This document shows, piece after piece, positions 1 through 7,344 of a stretch of DNA of 37,130 nucleotides (position 1 is its first letter; each line of letters begins with the position of its first letter). This DNA is from Chthoniobacterales bacterium (lineage in GTDB: Bacteria > Verrucomicrobiota > Verrucomicrobiia > Chthoniobacterales > UBA10450). The stretch spans positions 1-37,130 of the forward strand of contig JAICUQ010000014.1 in assembly GCA_025935755.1 (NCBI GenBank), read 5' to 3'. The notes under the pieces are model-generated. The model made no database searches. It saw nothing but the letters and a program-made list of their open reading frames with translations, and was not told the origin of the DNA. The translations under genes and the position numbers were made by a program.

Positions 1-178
1 GGGTGAGCCACCGCGTTCGGGAGAACGCGTCCACCTGACGTCCTGGTCCAAGCTGGCTAAGAGCAGTTCTTGCCCAAGGATTAGTCCACTGAATCGGGCA
101 GCGCTCTTTGCGTTTCCGCTCGGTCGCGGCGAATGCGTCGACACGCACACTCCTAGTCCTTGTGGCGAATTGAGCCGG
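1..178. repeat. ~180 bp direct repeat, copy 1 (reaches the window edge)
   Basis: This segment matches 283-464 at about 90% or better by eye, with a few single-base differences and small indels. It contains a short palindromic motif around 11-30 (GCGTTCGGGAGAACGC). It ends with the bases that in copy 2 form the last codons of the GIN-domain lipoprotein gene, so a reverse-strand reading here ends in the same GSIRHKD tail. Since it starts at base 1, the repeat or an array of it may continue to the left. About 104 bp of unrelated sequence separates the copies; that spacer includes a small hairpin near 259-278. No gene is supported in 1-438. Confidence 0.85.
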
Positions 179-282
179 AAGCGCTTCGAGGATCTTGCGC
201 TGGGTGTTGAGTCGCGCACGAGCCTTCTGTCAATGAAGTTCTTTGAAACCAAGGTGGATCGACTTCTCCGAAAGTCGATGAC

Positions 283-464
283 GGGTGAGCCAACGCGTTC
301 GGGAGAACGCGTTCCACCTGACCGTCCTGGTCGAAGCTGGCTAAGAGCAGTTCTCGCCCAATGATTAGTCCACTGAATCGGGCAGCGCTCTTTGCGTTTC
401 CGCGCTCGGTCGCGGGGAACGCGTCGACACGCACACTCCTAGTCCTTGTGGCGAATTGAGCCGG
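283..464. repeat. ~180 bp direct repeat, copy 2 (overlaps a gene 3' end)
   Basis: This is the second copy of the repeat at 1-178. Its right end (439-464) supplies the stop codon and last residues of the minus-strand lipoprotein gene. Either the gene's 3' end plus downstream DNA was duplicated, or a mobile repeat landed there and provided a new C-terminus. GIN-domain proteins often end in a run of similar GAGS-type turns, so the tail could be native and the duplication outward from the gene. Confidence 0.85.
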
Positions 465-1086
465 CTCCAGTGATCTGTTTCTTGATCGTCGGTGGGTTAC
501 CAGAATAGCTCACTTTGCCGGCGCCGGTGATCACAACTTTCAGGGTATCGGAGACTGCGATATCAGCGTCGCCCGCGCCGGTCGTGGAAATTTCAGCTGT
601 TTTCGCTTGCAGCTTATCAGCTGTTAACTGGCTGGCGCCGGTCATGTCGACGAGTAGCCGGTCGATGCTGCCATCAAGAGTAACCTCCGACGCTCCTTTC
701 GATTCCAATGCAAAGATCGGTCCGTTCAAGCGCGTTACGGTCAACTTGACCGCACCTCGCATGTTGCCACCTGTCCGGGTTGGACTTGAGATGAAAACTT
801 TGATTCCGTGAGTAGGCCAAATGTGTTCCCGGGTGCGCAGACGCAGCGTGTCGCCTGAAACGTCGCTCTCAATGTAAGGCAGGAGATTTTGATCGGTAGT
901 AATCCGGAGAGATGGCGATCCGTTTGCCCACTCAATCTGGAAAGCGCCGCTTGCGTCTACGGTAGTAAACGCAGTGATTGGTCGTTCCTCGGTTTTGATC
1001 CGGCCATTGCCTCGGATACCGGGTAGATGGCATCCGGCAAGCAACACGAGACATGCAGCAATCAAACGGACAAGGACTTTTTTCAT
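439..1086 (-). CDS. GIN-domain (DUF2807) lipoprotein, putative surface adhesin-like
   Basis: Predicted lipoprotein of about 215 residues. The N-terminus MKKVLVRLIAACLVLLAGC is a type II signal peptide with lipobox LAGC, so the mature protein should be lipid-anchored. The rest is a beta-rich repeat of short turns (DASGAFQIEW, GASEVTLDG, GAGDADIAV, GAGKVSYSG), which is the signature of the DUF2807 / head-GIN family, a right-handed beta-solenoid of unknown molecular role, sometimes annotated as a putative autotransporter adhesin. An in-frame ATG lies three codons upstream (1095), but a GGGAGAAG stretch abuts that codon and sits at normal spacing for the ATG at 1086, so 1086 is preferred. The last residues GSIRHKD lie inside the repeat at 283-464. 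The family call is secure; the role is unknown. Confidence 0.85.
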   Translation of the reverse strand: MKKVLVRLIAACLVLLAGCHLPGIRGNGRIKTEERPITAFTTVDASGAFQIEWANGSPSLRITTDQNLLPYIESDVSGDTLRLRTREHIWPTHGIKVFISSPTRTGGNMRGAVKLTVTRLNGPIFALESKGASEVTLDGSIDRLLVDMTGASQLTADKLQAKTAEISTTGAGDADIAVSDTLKVVITGAGKVSYSGNPPTIKKQITGAGSIRHKD

Positions 1087-1192
1087 GTAAAACATCTTCT
1101 CCCTTATGATGCCAGCTGGCTGCTTTTTGGATTCAACAAAATTGAAGAGGCGACAGCCGTGAGCTGGATCAGACAGGATGTCTGCGTCACGA

Positions 1193-2206
1193 TCATTGCA
1201 CGATTTTCATCTTCACAGCGTCGACGAGCACGTTGTCCACATAAAATTCGACACGGTAATCGCCGGGCATCCATCCATCTTCGGGCCGGGCGAGCGTGAA
1301 TGCGCCGCGTGCTGTCGGGCTCGTAGCCACAGCAGACGCTTCATCGATTTTGTAGTCCTGCGGAAAATCTTCGCCAATGTTTTCCGCGATCCACACCGCT
1401 TTCACATTTGCGCCTTCTCGCAAACGCTGCCCCTGCCAGCGCGCGTAAATTTCCGGCGTGTTTGCCGAAAACGATGTGATCGGTTTGCCGAACCGATCTT
1501 TTGCAACACTTACCAGAAGCTTTTTGGGTGCGATGTCCGATTTGACCTCGGGACGCTCGACAACCTGGGGCATGTCGGCCAATTCAAGCGAAATGCGCTG
1601 GAGTAAGTCGCCTTTCGCATCCTGCATTGTCGTGACGTCTTTCACGATGCCAACGCCCGGCGCAAACCACCGATCTATGGTCATTCGGTTGGGCATCGTT
1701 TGATCGCCATGAATCTTAAACGCTTGAAATTTTCCGGCGGGCACATCGACCCTTTCTTCACCTATGACGTCATAATGCTGTTGCACCTTCAATTCGCCAG
1801 CGTGTCCATCAAAGTTCCAGGCGGTGCCCTTTTTGAGTGGAGCAGTGATCATCGGCTGCGGCGGACTAAACTTGACCAATTCGCCATCGAGATTCACGCG
1901 AGCCCAGCAGGTAATCCCGTGCTCGTCTACGGTGAGCAGATCGGTATTCGTGATCGTGCCGCCCCGATGCATTTCAAATTTCAAAAGGTTTTTCCCGTCA
2001 ACATCTTCTGTCCCGTCGAGGCGGTACAAAACTGGCAGACGGATCTTGCCATCGGCATCGGCTTTTACGTTCGAAACATTCAATCCCTTTCCGATTTCCT
2101 CGGTCATGTTGTAGCGCCAGGTCGTGCCCGGCGCAGTCGGAATAACCGGGGCTGCGAAAATTGAGCTGAGGGCGAAGCAACAGGCGGCGACACAAAGACT
2201 TCTCAC
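1193..2206 (-). CDS. Exported protein, TapB / DUF3108-like
   Basis: A 337-residue protein starting at GTG, with a clear signal peptide (MRSLCVAACCFALSSIFAAP) and no later membrane segment. Residues about 25-215 read like the TapB/DUF3108 type of periplasmic beta protein: TTWRYNMTEE near the start, then VDVPAGKFQAFKIHG and DRWFAPGVGIVKD, which is the usual order in that group. The C-terminal ~110 residues contain a second beta domain (ANVKAVWIAENIGEDFPQDY ... MPGDYRVEFYVDNVLV) resembling a sugar-binding or Ig-like module. No enzymatic motif is visible. The gene stands alone, diverging from glgB across about 135 bp. The family assignment comes from motif memory; function unknown. Confidence 0.7.
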   Translation of the reverse strand: MRSLCVAACCFALSSIFAAPVIPTAPGTTWRYNMTEEIGKGLNVSNVKADADGKIRLPVLYRLDGTEDVDGKNLLKFEMHRGGTITNTDLLTVDEHGITCWARVNLDGELVKFSPPQPMITAPLKKGTAWNFDGHAGELKVQQHYDVIGEERVDVPAGKFQAFKIHGDQTMPNRMTIDRWFAPGVGIVKDVTTMQDAKGDLLQRISLELADMPQVVERPEVKSDIAPKKLLVSVAKDRFGKPITSFSANTPEIYARWQGQRLREGANVKAVWIAENIGEDFPQDYKIDEASAVATSPTARGAFTLARPEDGWMPGDYRVEFYVDNVLVDAVKMKIVQ

Positions 2207-2342
2207 GATGTTTAAGTCGCGTCTTTACCCAGTTGGGTTACATGCGTTGGTCGTTCATCACGACTGCAAACAACGTTTGGCTACCAGGCAAGGCGCGGTA
2301 AGTTTTTGCTTTGGACATCATACTGATGTTTTTCGCTGAATA

Positions 2343-4544
2343 ATGAAAACATTTGAGATTGCTGGCGTCCCGAGGGACGAGGTCCGCAGATTTGTCACAG
2401 GGCTGCATTCTGATCCTTTCCGTGTGTTAGGTCCGCACAAGGTTGGGGATGACGTCGAGATTCGAGTCTTTTGTCCGGATGCGCGTGCGATCGAGATCGT
2501 GCTAGATCGAGAACCGGACAAACCAATCCTCGCGGAACGAATCGATGAGGAAGGCTTTTTTTGCGCCACAGTTCCCGGGGCAGAGCGCGAAATTCCATAC
2601 TCTCTCCGCATTCGAAAACGAGACGGCTCAGAGGAGCTTATGCGGGACCCTTATCAGTTCGGCCCGATCCTGGGCGACATCGACCTGCATCTCTTCAGTG
2701 AAGGACAACATTGGAAAATTTATGAAAAATTTGGCGCGCATTTGCGGACAATCGGTGACGCCAGTGGCGTTTACTTTGCCGTTTGGGCTCCAAACGCACA
2801 GCGCGTCAGTGTGGTAGGCGACTTCAACAACTGGGATGGCCGCGTAAGCCCGATGCGCAAATTGTTAAGCGCAGGTGTCTGGGAATTGTTTCTGCCAAAT
2901 CTCAAGCAGGGTGCGCACTACAAGTTCGAAATCCGCACCCAGACTGGCGCGGTACTCTTGAAGAGCGATCCGTTCGCGTTTTTCAGTCAGCATGGGAAAT
3001 CGACGGCATCGCTCGTCTATGACCTGGAGCGTTATACATGGAGCGACGCCGAATGGATGGAAGCGCGCCAAAAAAAGAATTGGCCGCAAAGCCCGATTAG
3101 CACTTACGAGGTGCATCTCGGTTCATGGCGCAGGAAAGAAGACAATCAACAGCTGACTTATCTTGAACTCGCCGACACGCTGCTGCCGTACGTGTTGGAG
3201 ATGGGTTACACACACATCGAGTTGTTACCGGTGGCCGAACATCCGTTTGAAGGCTCGTGGGGATACCAGGTCACAAATTATTACGCGCCTACAAGCCGGT
3301 TTGGTCCGCCTGATGATTTCCGTCACTTCATAGACAAATGTCATCAAGCGGGAATCGGCGTGATCATGGATTGGGTGCCGGCGCATTTTCCAAAAGACGC
3401 ACATGCTCTGGCTGAATTCGATGGCACTCATCTTTTTGAGCACATGGATCCTCGCCAGGGCGAGCACCAGGATTGGGGCACCTTGATTTTTAATTACGGA
3501 CGCAATGAAGTGCGAAATTTTCTCATCGGTAATGCGCTCTTCTGGCTCGACAAATATCACATCGACGGTCTTCGCGTCGATGCCGTTGCTTCAATGCTTT
3601 ATCTCGATTATTCGCGAAAGCCCGGGCAATGGGTCCCGAATATTCACGGCGGCCGCGAGAATCTCGACGCGATCTATTTCTTGAAACGGTTTAACGAAGT
3701 CTGTTACGAGAGTTTCCCCGGGATCATTACCATTGCCGAGGAATCAACCGCGTGGCCTGGTGTGACACGGCCCACTTACCTCGGCGGGCTGGGCTTCGGG
3801 TTCAAATGGAACATGGGCTGGATGCACGATTTCCTGCACTACATGAGCATTGATCCGGTTTATCGGCGGTACCACCACGGTAACATCACCTTCTCACTGC
3901 TCTACGCGTTCCATGAGAACTTTATCCTCGTACTCAGCCACGACGAAATCGTGTACGGCAAGCGCTCGTTGCTATCCAAAATGCCGGGAGACGAATGGCA
4001 GAAGTTTGCCAATCTCCGGATGTTTTTGGCATGGATGTACGGGCACCCTGGAAAAAAGTTGGTCTTCATGGGAGGTGAGTTCGGCCAATCCAATGAATGG
4101 AATCACGACACGCAGCTCGACTGGGAACTGCTAGAGTTGCCACGCAATGACGGGCTTCGCCGGTTGGTCCAACATTTGAATTACACCTACAAGCAAGAGC
4201 CGGCGTTTTGGCAACTAGACAACACTTACGACGGGTTCGACTGGATCGATTTCCATGATGCCGATAACAGCGTGGTCTCTTTTCTGCGAAAATCTCGAGA
4301 CGGCGATATCGTGGTTTTCATTGTGAACGCCACCCCTGTGGTGCGTTACAACTACCGGTTAGGCGTTCCCGAACCCGGTTTTTATCGTGAGCTGATCAAC
4401 AGCGACGCCGAAACGTACGGCGGTAGCAATGTAGGAAACCTTGGCGGCGTTCAGAGCGAAGCCTCCGAATGGATGGGCCGCGAACATTCGATTCTGATTC
4501 ATTTGCCGCCGTTGGCAACAGTGGCCTTAAAGCTGGAAAAGTAA
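2343..4544 (+). CDS. glgB: 1,4-alpha-glucan branching enzyme
   Basis: GlgB (EC 2.4.1.18) cuts alpha-1,4 glucan chains and rejoins them as alpha-1,6 branches in cytoplasmic glycogen synthesis. At 733 residues it has the full bacterial length. The order is an extra N-terminal CBM48-like module (LHSDPFRVLGPH), a second CBM48 (VYFAVWAPNAQRVSVVGDFN), the GH13 barrel and a C-terminal beta domain. GH13 motifs are intact: DWVPAHF, GLRVDAV with nucleophile Asp413, IAEEST with acid/base Glu466, and LSHDE with Asp534. The glucan-binding GSWGYQ and GHPGKKLVFMGGEFGQ segments are present. No Shine-Dalgarno sequence is evident before the ATG. No other glycogen genes (glgA, glgC, glgP) are in the window, so it is a detached member of the pathway. 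It converges with the propeller gene at 4583, with under 40 bp between stops. Confidence 0.98.
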   Translation: MKTFEIAGVPRDEVRRFVTGLHSDPFRVLGPHKVGDDVEIRVFCPDARAIEIVLDREPDKPILAERIDEEGFFCATVPGAEREIPYSLRIRKRDGSEELMRDPYQFGPILGDIDLHLFSEGQHWKIYEKFGAHLRTIGDASGVYFAVWAPNAQRVSVVGDFNNWDGRVSPMRKLLSAGVWELFLPNLKQGAHYKFEIRTQTGAVLLKSDPFAFFSQHGKSTASLVYDLERYTWSDAEWMEARQKKNWPQSPISTYEVHLGSWRRKEDNQQLTYLELADTLLPYVLEMGYTHIELLPVAEHPFEGSWGYQVTNYYAPTSRFGPPDDFRHFIDKCHQAGIGVIMDWVPAHFPKDAHALAEFDGTHLFEHMDPRQGEHQDWGTLIFNYGRNEVRNFLIGNALFWLDKYHIDGLRVDAVASMLYLDYSRKPGQWVPNIHGGRENLDAIYFLKRFNEVCYESFPGIITIAEESTAWPGVTRPTYLGGLGFGFKWNMGWMHDFLHYMSIDPVYRRYHHGNITFSLLYAFHENFILVLSHDEIVYGKRSLLSKMPGDEWQKFANLRMFLAWMYGHPGKKLVFMGGEFGQSNEWNHDTQLDWELLELPRNDGLRRLVQHLNYTYKQEPAFWQLDNTYDGFDWIDFHDADNSVVSFLRKSRDGDIVVFIVNATPVVRYNYRLGVPEPGFYRELINSDAETYGGSNVGNLGGVQSEASEWMGREHSILIHLPPLATVALKLEK

Positions 4545-4582
4545 ATCGTTAGGCCAGCCGAACAGCAGAGACGTTCGCCGAT

Positions 4583-6046
4583 TTATCGGAGGCTAAAGGC
4601 GTACACTTTGTTTGCCCCGGCGAAATACATTCGGCCGCGGGCGACGATGCCCGTGTTCCATTTGCTGGTGGCGCTCATTAGCTCGTTAGGCCCGCCGCCG
4701 GCATAAACGATCGCCCCGGAATCGCCGTCAAATCCACGCAGCCGTTGATCACCGTTTCCCGAGTTTGCTGTCCACACGATCACGTTATCGGTGCCATTGG
4801 TCGCTGTAACCCAGGGCGAACCCTGACCGTTCTGCGAAACACTCCATGCCGGAATTATCGTCGGCGGATTTGTGGCAGTAACCTTGTAAGCGCAAATCGC
4901 GCCGCTGGTGGCACGGAAAACAAAATAGGTTCCCAGCCTGGTGCGATAAGTAGCAGCCGCTTGACCACGAATCGAAGTGGCAACTTGCGCTGATGAAACG
5001 GGGGCGCGTATTCCGCCAAGATTGTTTCGATTAAGCAAATATGCTTTGCCGTCTTTGCCTAAGGCAAGCACCAGTTGCGATGGCGTCGCCCCATTCACAG
5101 TGATGAGCACTGGGCCACAGCCCCCCAGATCGGTGTCTCCGTTATCGAGTGCGAACCAGTTGGTCGGCGCCCAGTAATCGATCGGATTTCCGCTGAAGAC
5201 GGGCCCAGGGTGCAAACGAATTACTGCTTCGCCGCCGCCCCACTGTCCGCCAGTCTGGAATGTATTCCCTGTGACCACAAACATGTTGGTGCCACCGCTC
5301 GCAATGCCACCGTGGCCCCAAATTCCGCCACCAACAGCGCTGGTTGCCCACGCGGTCACCGTCGCAGGGTTGTTGATTGGCACGCCAACGACCCAGCCCC
5401 GGTAGCTGCCACAGTCGCCGAAATGCCCCGAGTAGGGCACGTACAGCACGCCGTTCACCAATGCAAGCGCGCCCCGCTGGTTTTGGATGGATGAAGTAAA
5501 AGTTAAGCCGTTGTACCTGGCTTTCGCGTTCACATCCACCGGCCAGCCGGAACGGGTCGCGCCGGTGTCCACGTTTAGTGAAAAAATTAAATGCTTGATT
5601 GTCGGCCCCGCGATCATCGCATCGAAGAACAACGATCGCGTCGCCACATCGAGAACTGGCGTACCCGTAATTCCGAGCGGATTGATGTTGCCGCATGGCA
5701 GACCGGAAGTCACAGGCGCGCCGACATAACGTTGCCAAATTACCTGGCCGGTGCGCGCGTTGAGTGCATACACGTGATTCGTCTCGGTGGCTACAATAAC
5801 CATCGCTGCACCCCCCGGTCCGTTCTCGATGTAGAGCGGTTGGGCGTAGACGCTGCCTGAAATCGTCCCGTTGAACTTCACATCCCGCCGCAGATTTGCG
5901 GCGGTTGTTTGCGTGAAAGCTGAATCGATATAGAACCCATCACGAGAAAGATGTTTGTGCTCCTGCGTGACGTTTACCTGTGCCTGCGTCGAACTGGCAA
6001 TCAGCCCAGCGACAAGTACCCAGAGATTGCCCACTAAAAATTTCAT
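4583..6046 (-). CDS. Exported PQQ-like beta-propeller protein
   Basis: A 487-residue secreted protein: signal peptide MKFLVGNLWVLVAGLIASST with likely cleavage after QAQ, then repeated beta-propeller blades. Blade signatures of the PQQ/quinoprotein type are seen in VIVATETNHVYALNARTGQV, ALVNGVLYVPYSGH, LVLALGKDGKAYLLNRNN and ARGRMYFAGANKVYAFSLR. The closing blade lies at the very C-terminus. There is no cytochrome c CxxCH motif and I see no calcium/PQQ ligand set of the alcohol dehydrogenases, so this is more likely a structural or binding propeller than an active quinoprotein dehydrogenase. Similar proteins are common in soil bacteria as outer-surface or periplasmic proteins of unknown role. 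It has its own upstream region and no operon partner. Confidence 0.85.
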   Translation of the reverse strand: MKFLVGNLWVLVAGLIASSTQAQVNVTQEHKHLSRDGFYIDSAFTQTTAANLRRDVKFNGTISGSVYAQPLYIENGPGGAAMVIVATETNHVYALNARTGQVIWQRYVGAPVTSGLPCGNINPLGITGTPVLDVATRSLFFDAMIAGPTIKHLIFSLNVDTGATRSGWPVDVNAKARYNGLTFTSSIQNQRGALALVNGVLYVPYSGHFGDCGSYRGWVVGVPINNPATVTAWATSAVGGGIWGHGGIASGGTNMFVVTGNTFQTGGQWGGGEAVIRLHPGPVFSGNPIDYWAPTNWFALDNGDTDLGGCGPVLITVNGATPSQLVLALGKDGKAYLLNRNNLGGIRAPVSSAQVATSIRGQAAATYRTRLGTYFVFRATSGAICAYKVTATNPPTIIPAWSVSQNGQGSPWVTATNGTDNVIVWTANSGNGDQRLRGFDGDSGAIVYAGGGPNELMSATSKWNTGIVARGRMYFAGANKVYAFSLR

Positions 6047-6159
6047 CGTTCCGGTGCCATCGGTCCGGTCCGATGTTATCCCGCGACTTGTTCAGTGAAT
6101 ACGGATGTCGCGCTGCGAGAGGTTGCACCGAAACCGTTGTGTCCACCTAAATTCTTCTC

Positions 6160-7044
6160 TTAGAGATTTGACTTAGGGACAACGACATTCACTGCGCGTG
6201 GCACGAAAGTAATGTCTGCGGTCTTACCCGTTTGCACCCTTTCTCCATCGAGGAAAATGGGGATATCTGTGTCTGATTGCACAACGACGTTATGCGTTTT
6301 GGTGAGCGTCACGCTTTCATTGTCACGCCACCGTCCGAAGGCAGCCGCTGTTGCCAGCCCGAGTAATTTGCGGGCGTTCTCCACTTCGATCGCTGCCGCC
6401 TCCAATGCTTGCTCGGAATCCGACATTTCCTCTGAAACAAGCGGACAGATCACGGCAATGACATCAGCTTCTCCACACGCCTGAGATGAGATGGAATACC
6501 GAATTTTTGTTTCGAACATTGCTCGTAAAGCGACGGCGCTTTTTTCAACGGCATCACCGAACTCCCGTTCGCGTATGGATTCACGCGCTTCCATCCACAA
6601 ACCGGGCGCACCGATGACAGCAGCAACGAAAAATAATTCGTCTCCAATGCGACCTGCCGAAAGCGCCTTTTTCGAAGGCGCCGCGAGTGTGCTTTTGAGC
6701 GCCTCCTGCCATGACAAGTCGCCATACAGCGCCCGAGGAAGCATGTTCAACGTCCCACCCGGAAGCGGCAGGAGATACGTATCAGTTCCCGTGCACGCTT
6801 CCGCAGCAGTGCGGATGGTGCCGTCTCCGCCGAGGACTGCAAGGATTCCGGGTTTTTCGGCTACTGCTTCCGCAAACGCGCGCTCGATTTGGCGCGACTC
6901 TCCACACCATGTCTTACAATTGTTCACGCCTGCGCTTTTGAGGATGTGAAGCATTTCCGCCTCGGAGCCGGAGTCGCAGCCGCCACTTGACGTGTTGATT
7001 ATCGCTCCAACTTTCAGTTCTGATACATCGATGCCAACCGACAT
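6160..7044 (-). CDS. Diacylglycerol kinase family lipid kinase (YegS/LCB5-like)
   Basis: A 294-residue member of the DAGK-catalytic superfamily, soluble or peripheral enzymes that phosphorylate diacylglycerol, sphingoid bases or related lipids with ATP. N-terminal VGAIINTSSGG is the first nucleotide-binding strand and loop. GGDGT at residues 72-76 and PLPGGTLN at 93-100 are the diagnostic motifs of the family. The C-terminal half is the beta-sandwich lipid domain, ending with the usual FLDGERVQTG strand and a short positively charged tail. The length is typical for YegS-type kinases. There is no signal peptide or membrane segment. The substrate cannot be told from sequence. It is followed at 6046 by the propeller gene on the same strand, about 110 bp away, probably separately expressed. 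Confidence 0.9.
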   Translation of the reverse strand: MSVGIDVSELKVGAIINTSSGGCDSGSEAEMLHILKSAGVNNCKTWCGESRQIERAFAEAVAEKPGILAVLGGDGTIRTAAEACTGTDTYLLPLPGGTLNMLPRALYGDLSWQEALKSTLAAPSKKALSAGRIGDELFFVAAVIGAPGLWMEARESIREREFGDAVEKSAVALRAMFETKIRYSISSQACGEADVIAVICPLVSEEMSDSEQALEAAAIEVENARKLLGLATAAAFGRWRDNESVTLTKTHNVVVQSDTDIPIFLDGERVQTGKTADITFVPRAVNVVVPKSNL

Positions 7045-7344
7045 AATGTCAGATGTGTAAACGTAGTCGCCACGGCAAATGGCGGTAACGATTCCGGTAT
7101 GATGTTATCGAAGCGACATGCGGTCATTCCCGGCAACGCGAGGGATTTGACAAAAGATGGAACGTTCAGGCACCGCTATTTTCGATCGAGAGACCCGTCA
7201 CATCGTAGATTACGCACCAGTGCTGCCTCATTCGTTTCCCGGCGGCCACGCTGCACGCAGGCTTCGGCGAAAGCCCGTCTCTACGCGGCTCGAAGATCGA
7301 GCCGCGCAGAGACTCCCCCCGCAAAGTGAACTTGTTCCCGCGAC
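7045..7344. other. Intergenic region with one strong hairpin
   Basis: The 300 bp between the lipid kinase start and the end of the 961-residue gene holds the hairpin at 7277-7313. Short open frames here on both strands have no recognisable features and are read as noise. It must contain the promoter of the kinase gene and the terminator of the large gene, but I see no convincing -35/-10 pair. Confidence 0.5.
7277..7313. repeat. Near-perfect 16-bp-arm palindrome (extragenic hairpin)
   Basis: The arms GTCTCTACGCGGCTCG and CGAGCCGCGCAGAGAC pair over 16 positions with one mismatch around a 5-nt loop. It lies about 30 bp downstream of the stop of the minus-strand 961-residue gene. There is no T-run on either side, so it is not a classical Rho-independent terminator. 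It could stop or stabilise the 3' end of that transcript, or be a dispersed REP-like element. Confidence 0.75.

Noticed and set aside
153-434. 93-residue minus-strand frame ending in GSIRHKD
   Set aside because: It runs through the repeat copies; only the tail resembles a gene (the GIN lipoprotein end). No homology or start signal supports it.
5142-5738. Long shadow frame inside the propeller gene (198 residues)
   Set aside because: It lies fully within the propeller coding region in another frame and shows Arg/Cys-rich, feature-poor sequence.
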